In this document: piece after piece, positions 3,938 to 8,503 of the stretch | Layout of the letters: each line of letters starts with the position of its first letter | Position numbering within the stretch: the first letter of the stretch is position 1 | Translations under genes and position numbers: made by a program | Assembly: GCA_029549845.1 (NCBI GenBank) | Contig: JAKPIL010000079.1 | Coordinates: 1 to 8,503, forward strand | Reading direction: 5' to 3' | Origin: a bacterium | GTDB taxonomy: Bacteria; Patescibacteriota; Saccharimonadia; Saccharimonadales; UBA4665 | DNA length: 8,503 nt | The notes under the pieces: generated by a model | What the model saw: the letters and a program-made list of their open reading frames with translations, nothing else | Databases searched by the model: none | Told to the model about the DNA's origin: nothing

Positions 3938-4513
3938 TTAATCCTCACTTTGCGGTAACGATGTTGCCGTCACCCCTTGACTACGCAGTATTTCTAGAAG
4001 ACGTTTCTGTGTTTTTGCTGGGTGGTGAATATAATGAATAAGCAAATCACCCACAAACGTCTGCATCATAATAGTACCATAGCCGAGCAGTGTTTCCTGC
4101 AGGCCTTTTACCTCATAGTTCACCATTTGTATCTGGCCCAGCCCCATATCTACAACGCTTCGGTGGAAAAAACCTTTTTGCGTTATCTGTATAAACCGCT
4201 GGTCGGTAACAATAAAAACGCTAAAATACCAACTCATCCAGGAAGGGAAAAACAGCAATGTACTAATGATAAGGCTTACCACAAAGCTTAAGTAGAAAAA
4301 CACCATACTTGGAGGGTTATCTACCTGCGTATACGTAAGGACAAGCGTGTACACCGGGCCAACGAGCAACCCAAGCGACCCCACTATCAAACCTGTGCGC
4401 ATCACAACCGGGTGTTTACGAAAAACATAGAGCACTTCTTCGTCATCAAACTGATCATCAAAATACTTTGCCTTGCCTTCCGCGGTAACTGGCAGTTTCT
4501 TTGTTTTGGCCAT
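3938..4513 (-). CDS. PH-domain (bPH2/DUF304-type) membrane protein
   Basis: The product is 191 residues. A charged N-terminal segment (about 1-30) precedes two membrane helices (about 39-61 and 68-90). Residues about 94-165 then resemble the bacterial PH-like fold seen in YdbS/YdbT relatives: FIVTDQRFIQITQKGFFHR, LGQIQMVNYEVKG, LGYGTIMMQTF and IHHPAKTQKRLLEI. The domain is expected on the cytosolic face. Its molecular role is not established. The ATG at 4513 has no Shine-Dalgarno sequence; an extended -10 element ends exactly 6 nt before it, so the mRNA is probably leaderless when made from that promoter. The PfkB gene ends 17 nt upstream and the SurA-like gene begins 5 nt downstream, suggesting a shared envelope role with the latter. 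Confidence 0.82.
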   Translation of the reverse strand: MAKTKKLPVTAEGKAKYFDDQFDDEEVLYVFRKHPVVMRTGLIVGSLGLLVGPVYTLVLTYTQVDNPPSMVFFYLSFVVSLIISTLLFFPSWMSWYFSVFIVTDQRFIQITQKGFFHRSVVDMGLGQIQMVNYEVKGLQETLLGYGTIMMQTFVGDLLIHYIHHPAKTQKRLLEILRSQGVTATSLPQSED

Positions 4514-4519
4514 AAGCGT

Positions 4520-4528
4520 ATTGTACCA
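4520..4528 (-). promoter_or_regulatory. extended -10 promoter giving a probably leaderless PH-gene mRNA
   Basis: The minus strand reads TGG-TACAAT (4528-4520), then ACGCTT, then the ATG at 4513. The -10 overlaps the end region of the PfkB gene spacer. With the usual 6-7 nt distance, transcription would start at the A of the start codon. The -35 position (GCCCCC) does not match. Confidence 0.55.
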
Positions 4529-4530
4529 GA

Positions 4531-5451
4531 TTATGAATTTCCGGGGGCTCCACCGCCCACGTGGCTCGCCGCAACCACACAGGCTCGGGTTATTGCGGCG
4601 GGCAAAGACTCACCGTCCCAAACTGCATCTAAAAACCCAGCGTTAAATGCGTCTCCTGCGCCGGTAATAGTATGTGCTCCGCGTATTTCTGGCGGCGCAA
4701 TGGTTCGCATGCGTCCGTTTTCTAGGTAGTGGGCGCCCCTGCTGCCGTCTTTTACGACCACCACGAGGTCTTTTGCCTTTCGCTCAAGCAGTTTCAGCCC
4801 CTGCTCAATACTTTCAACCTCCCAAGTTTTCAAGAACTCTGCCCTGCTGGGCAAATAGTAATCTGCCAGGAGTACCGCAGAACGAACTTGGGCAATGCGT
4901 TCTTCTGAAATACTCGGCGAAAACCTACCGTGATCTACGACTATTTTTGAGCTTTTTTCCCGCCCGAGGCGGATAATCGCCGAAAAGTCAGCTGCAAGAC
5001 TATCTAGTTTATAAAGTGTTCCCATATACAGGTACGTTTCGTTGCCAAGATGCTTATCTAGCCTCGGCAGAAGTAGCTCCGCATCAAGCGCTTGGTTAGC
5101 ATTGCCTACAGAAAATACCACGTGACTGTCTTTTTCGCCCACAAGCCCAACACTGACATTTGTATATTTACCTTCTACCGTCATAAGCACTGTGTCTAGA
5201 CTCTCTCGGTCACACAGCATCTCAACCAGATTGCCTATGTTATCATCGCCCCTCATCCCAATAAATAGGCACCTTCTGTCTAGTCCTTTGAGTGTTCGAG
5301 CAAAATTGAGTCCAGACCCGCCGGGGAGACAATCATAGCTAGCGCCACGGAGTTCTGTTTCGATGGGTATGCCCTCAACCCCGAACGCAAGCTCTGAAGC
5401 ATTGATGTCTAGGTAGCACCCGCCGAATGAAACAATGTCGAACTTCTTCAT
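4531..5451 (-). CDS. PfkB-family carbohydrate/nucleoside kinase
   Basis: The product is 306 residues, the normal length for ribokinase-like kinases, which phosphorylate a sugar or nucleoside hydroxyl using ATP. It shows the N-terminal substrate motif GGSGLNFA (44-51), a KDG strand-turn (234-236) before the nucleotide site, and the signature TITGAGDAFNAGFL (261-274), where Asp267 is the catalytic base in the GAGD anion hole. Substrate (ribose, adenosine, fructose phosphate or other) cannot be read from these motifs. I chose the ATG at 5451, 10 nt after AAGGA (5466-5462); the ATG at 5475 lies too close to the tRNA-Arg 3' end. It follows tRNA-Arg and ndk in the same direction and may be co-transcribed. 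A nucleotide or sugar salvage role beside ndk is possible but inferred. Confidence 0.88.
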   Translation of the reverse strand: MKKFDIVSFGGCYLDINASELAFGVEGIPIETELRGASYDCLPGGSGLNFARTLKGLDRRCLFIGMRGDDNIGNLVEMLCDRESLDTVLMTVEGKYTNVSVGLVGEKDSHVVFSVGNANQALDAELLLPRLDKHLGNETYLYMGTLYKLDSLAADFSAIIRLGREKSSKIVVDHGRFSPSISEERIAQVRSAVLLADYYLPSRAEFLKTWEVESIEQGLKLLERKAKDLVVVVKDGSRGAHYLENGRMRTIAPPEIRGAHTITGAGDAFNAGFLDAVWDGESLPAAITRACVVAASHVGGGAPGNS

Positions 5452-5482
5452 GTGTTGCTCGTCCTTAGCGTCCAAATTGCTA

Positions 5483-5557
5483 TGGTATCCCCGAGAGGAA
5501 TCGAACCTCTATCTGCTCCTTAGGACGGAGTTATTCTATCCATTGAACTACAGGGAC
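5483..5557 (-). tRNA. tRNA-Arg (anticodon CCT)
   Basis: This is a 75-nt cloverleaf with encoded CCA (5485-5483) and discriminator A. The anticodon loop GTCCTAA gives CCT (reads AGG). The T-arm is AGAGG-TTCGATT-CCTCT. The acceptor GTCCCTG pairs with CGGGGAT through a G·T wobble at 1-72 and a T·G at 6-67. The first anticodon-stem pair is A·C. Position 32 is G rather than a pyrimidine. These are mild oddities, but the molecule looks functional. It lies between ndk and the PfkB gene in the same direction, and I see no promoter of its own, so it is probably released from a mixed tRNA-mRNA transcript. Confidence 0.94.
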
Positions 5558-5561
5558 ATGC

Positions 5562-5580
5562 TGAGCACAAAATGTGCTCA
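5562..5580 (-). other. hairpin between ndk and tRNA-Arg
   Basis: TGAGCACA and TGTGCTCA form a perfect 8-bp stem with a 3-nt loop, 11 nt past the ndk stop and 4 nt before the tRNA 5' end. There is no T run after the stem on the minus strand. It fits a 3' stabilising or processing hairpin, or a weak terminator, rather than a strong intrinsic terminator. Confidence 0.6.
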
Positions 5581-5591
5581 AACTGGGTACG

Positions 5592-6104
5592 TTATTTTGC
5601 CTTCTTTCGTGGCTGTGTGAACATTTCTTGCATGGTTTCATAGTCATATAGCTCACTGTCAGAGAACCAGTGTGCAATTTCTCGCTCGGCCTCGTCGGTC
5701 GTCGCAGAAGCATGCACAAGGTTCGCAACCCCCATACCAACAGAAGCGGCCTGACCATAAGTCACATGCGCATAATCTCCTCGTATAGTGCCTGGCATAG
5801 CGGTCTTGGGCTGCGTGTCCCCTACCATTTTCCTCACAAACTCAACTGCCTCAACACCTTCGAGTACCATCGCAATGACTGGACCGACTTGCATAGCGGC
5901 AAGTTGGCTCTCAAATATCTCTTCCCCTTTGCGGGTTTTCAAGGTGCCAATCCCCTCGTAATGTCCATGGAGCTGGTCATACCCAGGGCGCACCATCTTC
6001 ATGCCAATCACTTTAAAGCCCGCTCGCTCAAAACGCGTCAAAATCTCACCCACAATGCCACGCATAACTGCATCTGGTTTAAATACCACGAGTGTCTGTT
6101 CCAT
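5592..6104 (-). CDS. ndk: nucleoside diphosphate kinase
   Basis: The product is 170 residues. NDK transfers the gamma phosphate between nucleoside tri- and diphosphates through a phosphohistidine, balancing NTP and dNTP pools. Visible family signatures are the N-terminal TLVVFKPDAV, GPVIAMVLEG (74-83), the nucleotide loop GDTQPKTAMPGTIRGDYAH (95-113), and NLVHASAT with catalytic His131. The C-terminal DEAEREIAHWF is also typical. It is about 20 residues longer than most bacterial NDKs, from extra residues near 52-66 and a basic tail (QPRKKAK). The ATG at 6104 follows AAAGGA with 5-nt spacing. It is the first gene of the tRNA-Arg/pfkB-like series and is divergent from the recombinase gene. Confidence 0.97.
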   Translation of the reverse strand: MEQTLVVFKPDAVMRGIVGEILTRFERAGFKVIGMKMVRPGYDQLHGHYEGIGTLKTRKGEEIFESQLAAMQVGPVIAMVLEGVEAVEFVRKMVGDTQPKTAMPGTIRGDYAHVTYGQAASVGMGVANLVHASATTDEAEREIAHWFSDSELYDYETMQEMFTQPRKKAK

Positions 6105-6134
6105 GTTGTTCCTTTCTTTACCTCTTATTACCTT

Positions 6135-6143
6135 ATAATAACA
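6135..6143 (-). promoter_or_regulatory. ndk promoter (extended -10)
   Basis: The minus strand reads TGT-TATTAT (6143-6135), an extended -10. A start near 6128 leaves about 24 nt of leader, containing the AAAGGA ribosome-binding site at 6115-6110. No clear -35 is seen. Confidence 0.55.
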
Positions 6144-6187
6144 GACCCACCCCTACCCCACAATTCCGCGTTTATACAGAGTTGGGC

Positions 6188-6216
6188 TTGCGAGTTACCA
6201 CCCGATACTTGATACT
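6188..6216 (+). promoter_or_regulatory. recombinase-gene promoter, probably leaderless
   Basis: TTGCGA (6188-6193), a 17-nt spacer and GATACT (6211-6216) are followed by six bases and then the ATG at 6223. Transcription at the usual distance would begin at the start codon. A second overlapping pair, TTGGGC (6182-6187), 16 nt and GATACT (6204-6209), would add about 7 nt of leader. AAGGA (6217-6221) lies only one base from the ATG, too close to act as a Shine-Dalgarno sequence. Confidence 0.6.
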
Positions 6217-6222
6217 AAGGAT

Positions 6223-7131
6223 ATGCTGTTTACAAAAGCCAAGACCGACTTCCTTGAGTACCTAGAAATAGAGCAAAACCGGTCACAAAAAACCATCCGT
6301 AACTACGACCACTACCTCACCCGGCTGGCTGATTATGCCGGCGACATCCAGGTGACCGATATCGACCAAGAACTAGTGCGCAAATGGCGGCTTTGGCTCA
6401 ACCGAATCGGTACAAACGTAAGTGATGAGCTGCAGAAAACAACACTCAACTATCATCTCATTGCCCTTCGCAGTTTTCTAAAGTTTTGCCACAAGCGCGG
6501 TCTTGAATCTATGGCTCCCGACACTATAGAGCTTTCCCGCACAAAACGCCCCCAAGTGACGTTCCTAAATGAGGAAGAACTGGGCCGCATGTTTGACCAA
6601 CCAGACATAACAACTGCCGCCGGGCTCCGCGACCGAGCCATTCTAGAGCTCCTTTTTAGTTCAGGCCTGCGCGTGTCGGAGCTCGTTGGGCTCGACAAGG
6701 ACCATATAAACTTGAAGCGCCGCGAGTTTATGGTGCGCGGTAAGGGTCAAAAAGACCGCCCCATCTTCATTAGCACAGAGGCGGCTAGCTGGATCCAGCA
6801 GTATCTCGACAAACGCACTGACACCACTAAACCGCTATTTATACGGTACGGTGGGCGCAAAACCGTCGACCGTAGCGGCAATTTTCACCGCCTCACTGCC
6901 AGGAGCATCCAGCGACTGGTTGCGCAGTACGCACTGCTTGCCGGCATAACCAAACACGTCAGCCCGCACACCATGCGCCATTCTTTTGCGACAAACCTTC
7001 TTATGAACGGGGCGGACTTGCGCTCTGTGCAGGCCATGCTAGGCCACAGCAACATCAGTACCACCCAAATATACACCCACGTCACAGACCCACACCTAAA
7101 AGCTGTTCACGAAAAGTTCCACCACAAGTAA
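6223..7131 (+). CDS. xer: XerC/XerD-type tyrosine recombinase
   Basis: The product is 302 residues, the normal length for Xer recombinases, which resolve chromosome dimers at dif sites; related enzymes integrate mobile elements. An N-terminal SAM-like core-binding domain (about 5-92, FLEYLEIEQNRSQKTIRNY) precedes the catalytic domain (about 110-296). All six active-site residues are visible: Arg150 (SGLRVSEL), Lys174 (GKGQKDR), His249 and Arg252 (HTMRHSFA), His275 (LGHSNISTTQ) and nucleophile Tyr284 (IYTHV). I cannot tell XerC from XerD, and a single Xer acting alone is possible. It is the only + strand gene, divergent from ndk. There are no phage genes beside it, which favours a housekeeping role. 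No dif site was recognised in the window. Confidence 0.92.
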   Translation: MLFTKAKTDFLEYLEIEQNRSQKTIRNYDHYLTRLADYAGDIQVTDIDQELVRKWRLWLNRIGTNVSDELQKTTLNYHLIALRSFLKFCHKRGLESMAPDTIELSRTKRPQVTFLNEEELGRMFDQPDITTAAGLRDRAILELLFSSGLRVSELVGLDKDHINLKRREFMVRGKGQKDRPIFISTEAASWIQQYLDKRTDTTKPLFIRYGGRKTVDRSGNFHRLTARSIQRLVAQYALLAGITKHVSPHTMRHSFATNLLMNGADLRSVQAMLGHSNISTTQIYTHVTDPHLKAVHEKFHHK

Positions 7132-7169
7132 CCGGAAACCGCGGGAATCATACCTGATGCAAGACTGGG

Positions 7170-8255
7170 TTACGGAGTCGGACAACCTTCGTAGTAGCCC
7201 GGGTACGCGGTGAACTTCTTACATATAGCCGCCGATGAATCTAGTGCACCAAGTGGTATGGTATTTGATGCAGCATAGTTACCAAGGCGCTTTCGAACCT
7301 TTATGCGGCGCAGAACGTCTTGAGCCTTGCCTGTTGAATCAATCGTAACCTGAGCTCCTCGAAAATTCAGTGACCCGCCCGAGTACATACCGTCTATTTT
7401 AACTGACGCAGCATCGTTATATATCATGGTGAGACGGGCAAAGTACTGCTCTGACTGGGCATGTCTATCTGAAGCAGGCACGACATTGAAGTTTAGCGTA
7501 ACAACACAAGTCTGCGCACTGTCTACGGTCTTATCGCACTCAGTTCCTACTACCCTTCCCTCTGGAGTCGCCAGGTCTGGCACGTTGGTTGAGCCTGACC
7601 CACCACTATTTACGGGCCGCATGAAGAACGTGGCCGTACGAGCCCCAGCAGCGTCGCCGACAAACGATGCGTCGTCGTACTGCATGAGATCAACTCGTAA
7701 AATGCCGTAGTCACATGACCATGCGCCAGGCTTCGGGAATACCCCAGATGAACCACTACATGTCTTAGTGACGTCACCTTCGGGCTTAGTCGACCAGGTA
7801 AACGTAAGTGTCCTAGGTAACGTTGAATTGCCGTCATCATCTACCGGATTTACCGGAAAGACCATAGAACTCTGCTGAGTGACATGCGTTGTAATATCTG
7901 GGGGGATTGGGTTAATCAACACGCAGGTATATTTGACCGAGTCGTCACCGTTCAGATCCGGGCTCAGCGGATAATCAGCCGATGAGCATGTGTCCTGTTT
8001 TGTAAGTGAATTCACTGGCTTACTCTGTATAACACTCAGTGCGTCATTCACCCCAGACTCAGCAGCATAGAACGCCTGCGTACTCAGTGACCGGTCAAGC
8101 GCTTCGCGCCGATTACGGTTAGTTACCTGCGTAAACCCTACGACTATAAGGGATATAACCAACATCATAATGAGGGTTATCATGAAAGACACTAAGCCTC
8201 TTTGATCGCGTAGTATGCACTTGTACTCTTTATTGCTGCTCATGCTTATTTTCAT
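7170..8255 (-). CDS. PilX-like minor pilin / type IV pilus-associated surface protein
   Basis: The product is 361 residues. A short basic leader ends in RDQRG (16-20), followed by a hydrophobic helix starting LVSFMITLIMMLVISLIV and then STQAFYAAESGVNDAL (58-73), the pattern of PilX N-terminal domains. A prepilin peptidase would cut after Gly20. Position +5 is Met rather than the usual Glu, as also occurs in PilX-type minor pilins. The remainder is a hydrophilic, Ser/Thr/Asp-rich ectodomain with several Cys residues, including a pair near the C-terminus (AAICKK, YEGCPTP) that could form disulfides. I chose the ATG at 8255 because GAGGG (8270-8266) lies 10 nt upstream; the ATG at 8243 is possible. 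It follows the right-edge gene by 16 nt, suggesting an operon, and is convergent with the recombinase gene. Confidence 0.78.
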   Translation of the reverse strand: MKISMSSNKEYKCILRDQRGLVSFMITLIMMLVISLIVVGFTQVTNRNRREALDRSLSTQAFYAAESGVNDALSVIQSKPVNSLTKQDTCSSADYPLSPDLNGDDSVKYTCVLINPIPPDITTHVTQQSSMVFPVNPVDDDGNSTLPRTLTFTWSTKPEGDVTKTCSGSSGVFPKPGAWSCDYGILRVDLMQYDDASFVGDAAGARTATFFMRPVNSGGSGSTNVPDLATPEGRVVGTECDKTVDSAQTCVVTLNFNVVPASDRHAQSEQYFARLTMIYNDAASVKIDGMYSGGSLNFRGAQVTIDSTGKAQDVLRRIKVRKRLGNYAASNTIPLGALDSSAAICKKFTAYPGYYEGCPTP

Positions 8256-8271
8256 TGTACACTAACCCTCA

Positions 8272-8503
8272 CTAATTCGTCAGCCTTTTACTGACCATGG
8301 TTGTCATGCTACTCGCCGCGCAAAATTGGCTTCCCGCGAATGGTTTACAGGTAGTGTCAGACCGATCACGAAAATCAACCTCCGCGTAATTCGCTGCTGC
8401 TGTACACTTACTAGCCAATGACGGTGCGCAGAGCAGCTCAGTATCGCCGTACGCTACCGCTATGCTCACCTTATATACGTTCGGCGCAGTCATAGCGACG
8501 CTC
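8272..8503 (-). CDS. C-terminal part of a gene upstream of the PilX-like gene, cut by window edge
   Basis: An open frame enters from the right edge and ends at TAG (8274-8272). The codons before the internal Met at 8493 (Ser-Val-Ala) are open, so the true start lies outside. The visible 76 residues (VYKVSIAVAYGD..) alternate hydrophobic and polar residues like beta strands and contain four cysteines, resembling a pilin-type or secreted ectodomain tail. No family is recognised. Its position 16 nt upstream of the PilX-like gene, in the same direction, suggests both belong to a pilus or pseudopilin cluster continuing to the right. Confidence 0.6.
   Translation of the reverse strand, partial: SVAMTAPNVYKVSIAVAYGDTELLCAPSLASKCTAAANYAEVDFRDRSDTTCKPFAGSQFCAASSMTTMVSKRLTN

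Noticed and set aside
5670..6212. 180-codon + strand open frame antisense to ndk
   Set aside because: Shadow of ndk, whose motifs and catalytic His are unambiguous; also covers the ndk and recombinase promoters.
7132..7169. Terminator between the convergent recombinase and PilX-like genes
   Set aside because: The 38-base gap shows no stable hairpin followed by a T run on either strand.

Overview
The window looks like chromosomal DNA from a small-genome bacterium, most plausibly a Patescibacteria/CPR member of the Saccharibacteria (TM7) type. This placement is an inference from the gene set: a short MscL, a bacterial PH-domain membrane protein, a membrane-anchored SurA/parvulin-like protein, a lone PfkB kinase, NDK, an XerC/D-type recombinase and PilX-like minor pilins. 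Other support is small genes packed closely, promoters close to start codons, tRNA genes that encode their own CCA, and the standard genetic code. No rRNA or ribosomal protein gene is present to fix the taxonomy. Every complete protein gene and all four tRNAs lie on the minus strand, except the recombinase.

Layout by + coordinates. 1-70 is the start of a membrane-protein gene running off the left edge. 109-183 is tRNA-Gly(CCC) and 343-418 is tRNA-Thr(CGT), the latter with its own promoter and terminator. An 18-bp palindromic terminator (462-498) separates them from mscL (509-844), which has a clean promoter. 911-1256 holds no gene but contains a split tRNA-Asp-like repeat and a bidirectional terminator. 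1257-2030 encodes a cytosolic transglutaminase-like protein under a near-consensus promoter. 2031-2783 is a repeat-rich stretch around an intact tRNA-Asp(GTC) (2434-2510). Around that gene lie several fragments of the same tRNA, each broken in the T-loop by a GC-rich insert, interleaved with strong terminator hairpins.

2784-6104 is a minus-strand series in transcription order: ndk, tRNA-Arg(CCT), a PfkB-family sugar/nucleoside kinase, a PH-domain membrane protein and a SurA-like foldase. ndk has its own promoter. The PH gene appears to have an internal extended -10 promoter that would give a leaderless mRNA. The PH and SurA-like genes are 5 nt apart and clearly coupled. Divergently, 6223-7131 (+) encodes a complete Xer-type tyrosine recombinase, also apparently leaderless. 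7170-8255 and the gene running off the right edge (8272-8503) encode surface/pilus-type proteins on the minus strand.

The most unusual part is the tRNA-Asp region. Copies of the 3' end of tRNA-Asp (up to 18 identical bases) and of the other side of its T-arm (13-20 identical bases) recur in the same order and orientation at 1035-1124, 2132-2214, 2300-2360 and 2550-2704. In each, 38-85 bases of palindromic GC-rich sequence sit at the T-loop. Two of these copies bracket the transglutaminase gene as direct repeats. This may be a decayed tRNA array, a scar of repeated integration at tRNA-Asp, or an undescribed tRNA-derived repeat family. The sequence alone does not decide between these.
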